The position numbers and the translations under genes are program-made. From Cyanodermella asteris (lineage: Eukaryota; Ascomycota; Lecanoromycetes; Ostropales; Stictidaceae), in assembly GCA_900618795.1 (NCBI GenBank), contig UYJD01000019.1:327987-391986 (forward strand): a DNA stretch of 64,000 nucleotides, in the 5' to 3' direction. The notes under the pieces were generated by a model. It was not told the origin of the DNA, did not search any database, and saw only the letters and a list, made by a program, of their open reading frames with translations. Positions 44,916 through 54,296 of this stretch are shown here, piece after piece (position 1 is the first letter of the stretch; each line of letters opens with the position of its first letter).

Positions 44916-45991
44916 CTAGTGAGCAGTTCCAGGCGCGACAAGAGTTGCAGCTGTGGTCGACCCAGCGACGCTGGCGTCTGTCGGAGCGGTGCTGCCGGTA
45001 GCTTGTGCGAGATGTCCTCCTTCTCCAACGGTGCTTTGGCCGATGGAGCTAGCATCGCTCTTCACGTCCGCGGCGGCTGCTGTAGCGACTCCAGTCTCAC
45101 TGGGTGCAATCGTTGTCTCGCCGATCTGGGAGGTGGCAGTTTCTGCGGGCATCAGATTTGACCCCATGCCTTCTGCCTGGCTCTTCACAATCTCAAGATG
45201 TGGTGTCCATTCCCTGAGATCGTCCTCTGCGTCTACCAGCACCTGTCTTGCCTGAGCCTCCTCGCCGAAAGCCGGTCGGGCATCACCAGGAACGATTGGG
45301 GTGTCGTCGAGCAGGTTCAAGAGCCTTCTCGCGTGCTTCGCAAGGATCAGTTGCTTTTCGGCTCTTTCGATTGTCGCCGCAGTGTGCACGTCGAACGCTG
45401 CCTTGAATTTTTGTCTCGTGATGTTGGTCAACTGAGCCTCCGCAACCAGGTTCTGTGCCTCGGCCCTGACTAGCTCTTGCTCCAATTGGGGAATCTTGAC
45501 ACTCTCCGGCTCCTTGTACTTGAGCTTCGCGATCTCATCGAAGATCTTTTGCTTGTGATCACGGCTTGGTTGCACGCTGGCCTCGGTATTGCGAATCTGC
45601 TTCAGGACAGCTCTGTAGTCGTCGAGAGACTGCGCGTAGTTCTCTTCCTGCTCGCCAATCTCCGACAGCAAGACACCAAGCTTGTCACTGATGTCTGAGA
45701 GGGAGTCGTCTCCCGTAGACTCGCCCCAGTCAGAGAGCTGACTGGCGATGCTGATGCGTTCACGGCCTGCTTCTTCATAGGCTGTGATGGCGTGATTCTC
45801 GGTCTTGATCAGCTTGTACAGCTTCTTGCTGAGCTCTGGCTGCTGAATGCCTCTGAGGGTAGCCATCGTGAACTTGTGCTTCGGGGCATCGCGAGGCTGG
45901 CTATCCTTCTTCCTGCGTCCGAGGGACAAAGCACGCTGCCTGTGGGTGTATCAGCGGGGTAGACTTGTTTGACGACGGGTGGTACACACAT
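44916..45991 (-). CDS. Eisosome core protein, Pil1/Lsp1 family (BAR domain)
   Basis: The main exon runs 45939-44916 on the minus strand and holds the BAR domain: FTMATLRGIQQPELSKKLYK, LGVLLSEIGEQEENYAQSLD, KQIRNTEASVQPSRDHKQKI, KLKYKEPESVKIPQLEQELV, RAEAQNLVAEAQLTNITRQK and LLNLLDDTPIVPGDARPA. After about residue 240 comes an Ala/Thr/Ser-rich disordered tail. Pil1/Lsp1 proteins polymerise on the inner face of the plasma membrane to form eisosome furrows and are regulated by sphingolipid-responsive Pkh kinases. No ATG begins the main exon. The best model is a 2-nt first exon AT (45991-45990), a 50-nt intron (GTGTGT ... CACAG) and a G at 45939, giving MQRALSLGRRKKD. A rival model (ATG TGT, then acceptor GGCAG) gives MCRALSLGRR. 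Length is about 341 residues. Confidence 0.88.
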
Positions 45992-46524
45992 CTTGACGGT
46001 TGTTGAGGAGTTTTGCTAATATACAATGGTCTGATCGTAAGGTAGAGAGTGAATCGTGTAGTGCTTTCGCATGAAGGGTGGGATGGATTGTGCAGGGGGA
46101 GCAAGAGTCCGACGAGGCTGTGTAAGGTGGTTCAAGAAAAGGAAGGCGAGCCTGAATTCAAACAAATGACATCATCGCGCAGCTGACCAGCATCTCATCA
46201 TCGCGCAGCTGACCAGCATCTCATCACCACGCTAGCCTGGTTCGCACACCTAAATTGTTCTTTGAACGACGCACTACTCGATTTAAGGGTAGGTACTGCA
46301 TTGCAATACAAGGGAGATCAACGAAACAATTGTGCTGGAACGAGAGCAGGTCGCTGGACTCGAAGAATTCAAGTTTCCTGTTGGAGCAATGCATTCTTCG
46401 AGCAAAGTTTCCTTCGGGCACAATATTCCACCATTGTACTGTAAAATTGGATTCCATTATCGTGCTAGCTATGTCAGGTCGATCTTGAAGGATCATATCC
46501 CGAGCGACTGAATTATCTTAATAG
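45992..46524. other. Intergenic region with a 26-bp tandem duplication
   Basis: 533 bases between the Pil1/Lsp1 5' end and the 3' end of the acyltransferase pseudogene. The only structure seen is the tandem repeat at 46171-46222. Confidence 0.45.
46171..46222 (+). repeat. 26-bp perfect tandem duplication
   Basis: Two identical 26-bp copies, 46171-46196 and 46197-46222, each starting ATCATCGCGC and ending CCAGCATCTC; a further partial copy (ATCA) follows. It lies about 180-230 bp upstream of the Pil1/Lsp1 start, so it could be a duplicated promoter element. Confidence 0.9.
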
Positions 46525-47716
46525 TCAACTTGATTTGTGAATCGTTCGTTCAAGAAATCTGTCAGAGAAGACAGCCCTAAGCAACTCATCCTGTAAAATC
46601 GCTTTCACATCATCCTCCTCGAACGACACAGCCACGTCCAATCGATTGAGCGCTTCCTCACCAACGGTAGCATCCCTATGCCGGGGAAGCATGATACAAG
46701 CACCCGGAAGCATCAAAGCCGCATCATCCAGCGTGCGAGCAACCAAAGGACGTCCCAGTCCCTGACCAAAGTCGGGAAGAATATCGAGCGTCGCCCAATT
46801 GCTCACAAGCATGTTGTAGCCGTCCACAAATTTGCTCAAGTCTCGCACCGTGTTGTAGTCGAAGCCGTCTGTCTTTTCGGCCTCGAGCAAGGAGCTCCAG
46901 GTTGATGCGAACTGCCACATGCTGGCTCCACCGAGCTGAGTGCCGATGCGGTCGACGGCCATTGGAATGGCCTTTGAGCACGTGAGCTTATGGTCTCGGA
47001 CATCTAGGGATAGAGATTCGCTATGGAGGACTTCGTCGAGGCGCATCTGGGGTGACTGTGGCTGGGGCGGACGGAGATCCCTGCTCAGCAAGCTGGCGGA
47101 CCGTAAAGTTCTGCTCTTTCTCCTTGTTCGTAGAACGCATCGTAGCTCCATTGATAATCGATGCCAGACGCTTAGATAGATCCAATGGCTCAAAAGGATT
47201 GAGCTTGATTGTTGGAGCTGATATAACACGAGTATTCTCGGCCCATTGTTTGAGGATCATTGCAAAGCCACCAGCATCGGACAGAGCGTGAAGAAAGCCC
47301 ATGAAAATCGCCAGCCCACCTTCGACCTTAGCATATGCAGCGAGGATCGCTGGCTTCTCCTCAGCCATCAAGCACTTCCAGAATGTGGAGGCGAGGCCCG
47401 AAGTTGGGCGATCCGAAGAATCGAAGTCTCTAGATCGGAGCTACTCGAGACTCAGCAGGTCGGGCGTTGTCATATCGTCCCAAGCTACCTTCGGGCCGTT
47501 ATCTTGCCACTGGAGTCTGTGAGCATTGCATTGTTCTCGGTCTGAAGAGATCTGGCCAGACAGAAAAGGCAACTGCTTCACGGTCTGATCGAAGCCTCTC
47601 TGAGCTGCGAGCAGAGCAGCTTCGGGGTCCGCAGTTTTTAATACCAGCCAGATAGGTACGTCGAAAGCTGGCATCCACTGATCTGCTACGCATAGGTGAG
47701 ACTCGTAGGATGGCAT
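46525..47716 (-). pseudogene. Broken BAHD-type acyltransferase (PF02458-like)
   Basis: Reading leftward from the ATG at 47716, the protein starts like fungal O-acyltransferases (VADQWMPAFDVPIWLVLKT, then QLPFLSGQI). An in-frame TAG (47443-47441) falls between TPDLLSLE and LRSRDFDSSD, where Gln would fit. The same frame resumes with GGLAIFMGFLHALSDAGGFA, which holds the catalytic HxxxD. At about 47050-47060 the coding sense moves to another frame and continues to 46525 with MWQFASTWSSLL and LPDFGQGLGRP, the DFGWG-like motif. The total, about 397 codons, is short for a family of roughly 450-500, so a middle part is also lost. Intact relatives transfer acyl groups from CoA to alcohols or amines in secondary metabolism. 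One stop, one frame change and a deletion make function unlikely. Confidence 0.78.
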
Positions 47717-48906
47717 TCTTCAAATAGTGGTTCGGCTCATCGACACTTCGAGAGACAGCAATCGTTGAAGGCAAGATTTGAAGATGTTTGAGATGCGCCC
47801 GTAGCACCGCGAGTCACACCTTCCAAGACGAGGCGAAGTTTACTTAATCATACTCTTCGGACTGTTGAAGCCTTGTGCTAAGAATGTCGAGGCAGCAGTC
47901 GGAGCTCATGGCAACTGTCGTTTAGCTTTGGGATCAAGTGGAGGCTGTGCCACTCCACGAGATAGCGATTACCGAGTTTGAAACAAGGTGAGGCTCAGGA
48001 CCCAGATCGAGTTGTCTCCGACACATTTCATGCTTGTGAGATCCGACACTGTTCGTGCATGCATGATGGCGATTCTCGGCAAAACATTCGCTCCGCCAAG
48101 AGGTCATCATGCTAAGTTCTTGGTGTGTTCTTGAGACGACAATTTTGCTTCGGGCGAATAGACTTGGGTTCTCGTGTCGAGGTCGAAATAAACAGTTGTT
48201 GCCTCGGTGGCAGCACGTCAGCAAACATTGCAATGACCAGTCCCTCTGCAGTGAACAACAAGACTATCGATATCCATTGTAGACAACGAGGAAAGAGCAT
48301 GCGTCAAATTACCTGGTTCAAGACCTCCAACTTGCGAGCATGTCGCGAGGCGAACGCAGGCTGACTGGAGCCGACATCGTCGTTTCCGCCTTCCTGGTAA
48401 GTACGCTAAGGCGCATCCTATACGAGAGAGAATCTCCCGACCCCGTAAATATGGATCACAAACAAAATAGCTCATAGATTTGACTATCCCTTGCTATCGA
48501 CATAAGAAGATCCAATGTGGTTGCAGCGGCTATTGCGGAGTCATACAACCGCCGACTGCAGATTCTTTTCCTAGATGTGGAGCCGCTCTACCCGGAATCA
48601 AGCAAGTGGCAACGCCAAAAGCCCATTAATTACCATGCCCGACCTGTCACAGATAACACAAATCCCGGATCCGCTCCAAGGAGCTACCTGGCGACCAGGA
48701 TGTCATGCGGAACTCTGATGATGGACTAAACCTGCGAGAATACCCACGGAACTTGGATTCTGTGGAGAAATACCTAGACCCGCTTTCGTGACCTCCCCTG
48801 TTGTTCATTTATGATCTGGCTTTCCTTCATCTGAGCCCTACTCAATCTCTTGAGCAGACATCAGTCTCTGCCGCTGTTACGAGGGTCTCACATATTCGTT
48901 GATATA
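47717..48906. other. Intergenic region, no supported gene
   Basis: About 1.2 kb. A short open segment with an ATG at 48339 followed by a good GTAAGT donor (48399) looks exon-like but has no partner exon I can recognise. Nothing else is supported. Confidence 0.4.
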
Positions 48907-50205
48907 ATGGCTTCAAGTCCTCGTCGCAACCCTCCCTTCCGCGCCGAACACATCGGTTCCCTCCTCCGGCCGGACGAACTCGTCCAGCTGCGCTATGAGG
49001 TCGCCTCAGGCAACAAGACGGCCGCGGATCTACAGCCAGTCGAAGAACGAGCCATTAAAGACATCGTCGAGCTCCAACAGGCATGCGGAATTCACAGCAT
49101 CACCAACGGCGAGTACAGCCGACACCAATTCTGGGGCACTTTCTTCGAGACGCTCGAGGGCATGGAGGAAGTCAATCTGCGAGAAGGCGGCTACGATCAG
49201 AGCATCTTCAGAGCCTACACACCAGACGTGAAGAGCTTCATGCACGAGAAGCAGATCCCGAATCAAGTTACCGTTGCAACTGGCAAGGTGCGGCATACCG
49301 GTAAGCAATACTTTTCTGCCCTCTCCACCATCTCAGCAAGCTGCGCCGGACTACACTGACAGGCGCAAAATCAAGGAAAATCGAGCTACTTGCCTGAATT
49401 CGAATATCTCAAAACCCTCGTCCCCGCCGCACATCACCACACTCTCAAACTAACCCTCGCCTCCCCCTCTTGGTACCACTTCCGCTACGGGCCCAACAAA
49501 GCCTACGCAGCCGGCCTATACCCCTCCGACGACGCCTACTTCGCCGACATCGCTGCCGCCTACCGCACCGAGCTCCGCATCCTCTACTCCGCCGGCTGCC
49601 GCAACATCCAAATCGACGATCCCAACCTCGCCTACTTCTGCTCCGAGGCCATGCTTACGGGTTGGGCGGCCGATACAACCAACTTCCAGACCGCCGACGC
49701 CCAGCTCGACGCCTACATCGCCTTCTACAACGGTTGTTTCCGTGAACGACCCTCGGACATGCATTTGGGCATCCACCTGTGTCGGGGCAATTACATGGGG
49801 AGTCGACATTTTTCGGAGGGCGCGTATGATCGGATTGCGGGGAAGATTTTCAAGGAACTGGAGGTGGACACTTATTATTTGGAGTATGATACGGAGAGGG
49901 CTGGGGGGTTCGAACCGCTCAGGGAGCTGCCGAGGGGTAAGAATGTGGTGTTGGGGGTTGTGACGAGTAAGTTTGCGGAGTTGGAGGATCAGAGGGAGAT
50001 GGTGAGGAGGGTGTACAAGGCTGCGGACTATGTTGCGGAGGGGAGTGGTCAGCCTAGAGAGGAGGCCTTGGAAAGGCTTAGTGTGAGTCCGCAGTGCGGG
50101 TTTGCGAGCCATGCCGACGGAAATTCGCTGAGCCGGGAGGATATGAAGAAGAAGTTGCAGCTGGTCAGGGCAATTGCGGATGAGGTATGGAGAGGACAGC
50201 CCTGA
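48907..50205 (+). CDS. MetE-like (UROD/MetE superfamily) methyltransferase domain protein
   Basis: Two exons, 48907-49300 and 49376-50205, give about 407 residues; the intron is 75 nt and the acceptor TCAAG restores the run HTGKSSYLPEFEYL. It matches the C-terminal catalytic half of cobalamin-independent methionine synthase: RAEHIGSLLRPDEL near the start, the IQIDDPNLAYF barrel strand, and all four zinc-ligand positions (His about 264 and Cys about 266 in HLC, Glu about 307 in YDTERAG, Cys about 371 in SPQCGFAS). The N-terminal half of full MetE (over 750 residues) is absent, as in archaeal-type and many fungal stand-alone relatives. Such proteins may move methyl groups between thiols, but the substrate here is unknown. 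It is convergent with the kinase gene, 145 bp away. Confidence 0.85.
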
Positions 50206-50350
50206 ACAGACAAGCCCAATGTTTTTGAATTGATATAAAGGAAAGACTTTGGCTACAGGGGCGAAAGAACTGGAGGTTTCGGTGTTGAAGCCTTGACATC
50301 GAAGCAACCGAACCACAGTTGTCTCAAGTCATCGTCCAAGGACCGGATGA

Positions 50351-53300
50351 TCATATTGACTCCGAAGCCCTACTTCCCTTGTTTCCAACACTCACCAACA
50401 ACTCCCTGCGATTACGATACGCATACCCCAAGAATGCACCCCTCTTTCGATACTCCATGACCTCCCTCGACGTCGACTTGTCTCTAAGTACTTTATCCCT
50501 CGGTCTCTTCTTCGCCTTCTCCTTCTGCATTCCCTTGTCAAACGCTCCATCGGCCGCAGCTGCAGGGCACGTAGCAGCCGGAACCACCACTTCTTTCAGT
50601 TGAACAGCAGTCTGCGCTTCCGCAGCTCGCATCGCATCGTGAAACGCGTTCTGCACGACCGCACTTTGCTTCGCGCCGCGATTGTCGTATGTTATGGTAC
50701 CTTGCCGCTCGAGCCTGAGCTTGTATTGCGCTTCCAGCTGAGCTTCGTACCGCTCCACGACGCCTCGTTCGAATTCTTCTTGTGCTTCGAGTTCGGCTTC
50801 GTCTGCGTCCTCGACTTCGCTGTCAGAGATGTCGCTGACCGACGGCTCTTGCTCGAAGTCTTTCGTGTCGTCTGCAGCCGCGACGTGGGGCTTGAACGGG
50901 GGTTTCATCTCGTGCAAGCGAGTCCAATCGAGACCTTGAAAGAAAGGATGGTTTTTGAGCTCAGTCGCGTCGTTTGGCAGCACAAAATGTCCCAAGTAGT
51001 CGGTGTTCCCGTAGCGCGTGGGATCATAGGTGGCCCGAACAGATCTGATATGCTCCGGACGATCACGCTTCATGTTCCTCTCGACGTCCGTTCGGTAGTA
51101 AGTGCCAGCCGTGACGCGAACCTCGGGTTCCTGGAGCAGGTGGAAAATGAGGTGTTTCGCATGCTCGCCGACGGGAGGTACGCGCTTCCGTTGATCGCGG
51201 ATCGAGTGTTGTTTTGGAAAGGCTAATAATTGTTCGTGATCGAGGACGTTCTGTTTAGTCTCGGCACGATCGACGCCCAGAAACGGCGTTTGGCCGTACA
51301 GTGTTTCGTACAGAATTATTCCGATTGACCACTAGTCGCAGCGGCCGTCGTACTCTTCACCTCGGATTACTTCCGGTGCCATGTACTGGCTAGTGCCAAC
51401 CACACTCCGAGCGAGCACACGCTTGCGCGTTCGGTTCTTGAAGGCGATGGGGCACTCCTCGGAGTCGGAACAAGAGTAATTTTTGGAATGGTTGTTGCGA
51501 CGGCTGTGCTTGCTTCTACCGTGGTGATGCGGGTTGACCATGTTGGCAAACTTGCGGGCGGCAGATTCATCAGCGTCGTCGCACATGTCTTGAAGATCAC
51601 CCGAGACCTCAATGCCGAGCTTCTGCATCAAAGACGAACGGGTGCTGCGAAAGAACTTCTGGTCATGGCTCCAGTGGCTATCGAAAGCCAAGCCAAAGTC
51701 TGAGATTTTCAAGTGACCAGACATTGAGATGAGAAAATTGTCCGGCTTGACATCTCGGTGGATCCACCTCAGCTTGTGAGCCTCTTCAACTGCGAGAATC
51801 ATTTCGGCAATGTAGAACCTTGCTGCGGATTCATTGAGCTTGTCGTACCTGATCAGGAGGCCAAGGAAGTCTCCACCATTCATGTATTCTATCACCAGAT
51901 AGAGATTGTCGCGGTCTTGGAAACTCGCGAGCAGTGGAACGATCCAGCGTGATTTTTCAGACGCGACCAAGAAGTCGCGTTCAGCTCGTATGTGTCCCTC
52001 CTGGCTATTTCTGATCATTTCTGATTTCCGTATGACTTTCATGGCGTACACCTGCTTGCGCTTGCGACGACTTGTGGATCTCAGAACGCTAGTCAACCTT
52101 TCGAAAGCATCAGAGCCGCGGTTCAGACCCCTGGTTGGTTTCTCTTCGATGATCTCGCTTCGCTCTCGCACCAATCGCACGACTCCAAAACTTCCCTTGC
52201 CGAGAACCTTCACCACTGTCCAGCCTTGGAGTGATACTTCCTTGCCGATGGCAATCTTACCCTCTTGACTTTTTTGAACGCGGGTTTGACGAAGAAAGTC
52301 GGACTCCTGCCGGTTAAAGAAACGCCGTTGTCGACCACACTCATCGGGAGGTGACTGTGCGCGTTGTAGTGTTGTCTCGAGCTCTTCCCGACGCTTCTCC
52401 CGTGGCGACTGTCCTGCGTTAAGTATCTGGTCAAAGTGCGTTTCAAAAAAGATCTTGGCATTTGCAGTAAGCTCGACGGTCTTTATTGTTGGCTGAGCGG
52501 ACGGCGATTCGTCTTCATACGACATCAATGGGCCCATCATGTAGTTCTGATCTGTCAGCTGGTGGTTTTTGTCTGTCTCCTTTCGAACTGCTTCGGCTGT
52601 GCGCGCCAGCTTCGTCAATGCTGATTCTAAAGACGTGTGTGCAGTAGAAAGTGGCTCGCCGGAGGGACGACTCGTGGTTAGACTTGTGAGACTTTGCGGT
52701 GATAAGAGACCGGATCCTGGGCCGTCTTGGCTAAATATGGCTGCAGCCTGAACCCGGGTCTTTGGCCTGTGGATGACAGTCGGCTGGAGACCTTCATTGG
52801 TCTCGTCTTGAGCATCATCTGTCTTGATTTCTGAGACCTGCAAGTGGTCTGCCGCGCTAAGGATCGATATACTGCCGTCCTCCCCGTTCAGGTTAAGGTT
52901 CCCAGTCCCATCAATTTGCATTTGCCCAGGGAGACTGAGGTAAGTTTGAAGCAAAGATTCAATTGTATCCACAGGTGACTCGTCAATCGGCGAGGGCATG
53001 CTTGGGTTGACTTCTGCCAAGCTCGCCCGATGGCGTGTCACCCTCTCGACGTGAGAGAAGTCGCCATGGCACTCAAGGGCACGACCGAGAGGATTACTGT
53101 TTATATGAGTGCGAAAATCGCCTTTCTCTACCGGATGCAGGTGGTCGTGTGCGGCGTGTTGCTAACCGGCTTTCTTCCCATCGGGGGGGNNNNNNNNNNN
53201 NNNNNNNNNNNNNNNNNNNNNNNNNNNNNNNNNNNNNNNNNNNNNNNNNNNNNNNNNNNNNNNNNNNNNNNNNNNNNNNNNNNNNNNNNNNNNNNNNNNN

Positions 53301-53733
53301 NNNNNNNNNNNNNNNNNNNNNNNNNNNNNNNNNNNNNNNNNNNNNNNNNNNNNNNNNNNNNNNNNNNNNNNNNNNNNNNNNNNNNNNNNNNNNATCCTGA
53401 GCCTCGTCAGAACATTCAAACGTTCCACGATCGACGCTGGTATTGCGCCATACGTGACCGGGGGCAGGACCGCAGCATACCTTTGTTTCGGTGCAGACCA
53501 GTAAATATCTTTGTCCCGGTGCGTTTCAACGCTGAGATCGGACGACGCTCAGTGACCAGCGTCTTGGTCTTCCTGCTGTCAGCCTGCCGAGCAGCGACCT
53601 GGCGAAGGTTCTCGAACGACTTCTGCCCGTTGAAACGTCGGAGCCCGGGCATGTCACTGATTCGAGTCGTCGCCGGAATAGGAGGAGACACGAGAGCGCT
53701 TGGAACCTCCCCTCGTCGTGGAGGAGTAGCCAT
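50351..53733 (-). CDS. AGC/NDR-type protein kinase (ppk35-like) with one in-frame stop
   Basis: One frame runs from about 53120 to 50351, broken only by TAG at 51334-51332. Before it are a Ser/Pro-rich N-terminus, an ANAKIFFETHFDQIL element typical of this NDR subgroup, then the kinase domain: GKGSFGVVRLV, YAMKVIRK, HRDVKPDN, DFGLAF, and SVVGTSQYMAPEVI after a long insert of about 100 residues in the activation segment. The stop falls in subdomain IX, CD[stop]WSIGIILYE, where Trp or Tyr is expected. Downstream the same frame encodes the kinase C-lobe, NHPFF-type hydrophobic-tail region and an acidic tail. Upstream, an exon at 53733-53481 (MATPPRRGEVPSALV start, GTATGC donor) probably is exon 1, spliced across the assembly gap to an acceptor near 53124; otherwise translation would start at ATG 52999. 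NDR kinases control polarity and cell-cycle exit. Either an assembly error or a real nonsense mutation explains the stop. Confidence 0.72.
53190..53393. other. Assembly gap (204 N)
   Basis: A run of N directly after seven G. It falls between the proposed first exon and the body of the kinase gene, so the 5' structure of that gene cannot be settled here. Confidence 0.99.
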
Positions 53734-54296
53734 GAGTTTGCGTGTATAAACGAGCGGTTGAACAGTGCAAAGAACGAAACATGCCCGGCAAAAGCTGCGT
53801 CACGCTATGATGCTGTTGATAGCCTGAAGACGAAGATGAGATGGCATGCTGGAGCAAGACAAGAGAGAAACTTGGGAAACTCATCCTCGCTGGCAGTGCC
53901 TGCCCTGAACAGCAAAGATGGAAGGCACTGCTGCGAGGTTCGGGCTGGGAAACATTGGTATTGATCGGAAAGAGAGGTCCGGAGACACTTTGAGCGAGAT
54001 CTACGCCCAGCCAGCAGCTAGCATTATGGTGTTCTGAAGGTTGGCTCCAATATTATCGAAGACTCGCCACGCGATGAACAGATGTGGAAGGTTGCTGAAC
54101 GCGAGATTCCATTTCGGAATATCAACGCCAGCCGGGATCCAACTCCGACATCCTTCGAAGGATTGAGGCTCTAGGAGTTAACAACGAAACTGTAGTGTGT
54201 CTCTCGACCGCGCGAGGTTTCGTAGCTGCACAAGTTCCTCGCTAGAAGGTGTCATTGTGTTTGTATCTCAGCGAAGAACTAACGGTTTTGCTACGC
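53734..54296. promoter_or_regulatory. Divergent region between the kinase and PsuG-PsuK genes
   Basis: 563 bases separate the proposed kinase start codon (minus) and the PsuG-PsuK start (plus). No open frame or repeat of note; presumed to hold both promoters. Confidence 0.35.

Noticed and set aside
49906-49917. GGTTCGAACC, similar to a tRNA B box
   Set aside because: It lies inside the MetE-like coding sequence and no A box or cloverleaf surrounds it. No tRNA gene was found in the window.
51332-51353. GT...TAG segment of 22 nt around the kinase stop as an intron
   Set aside because: Far shorter than other introns here, and removing it would delete the conserved YDGRCD residues.
53030-53749. 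Plus-strand open frame running through the N gap
   Set aside because: Unknown bases were read as open. The flanking real sequence fits the kinase gene on the other strand.
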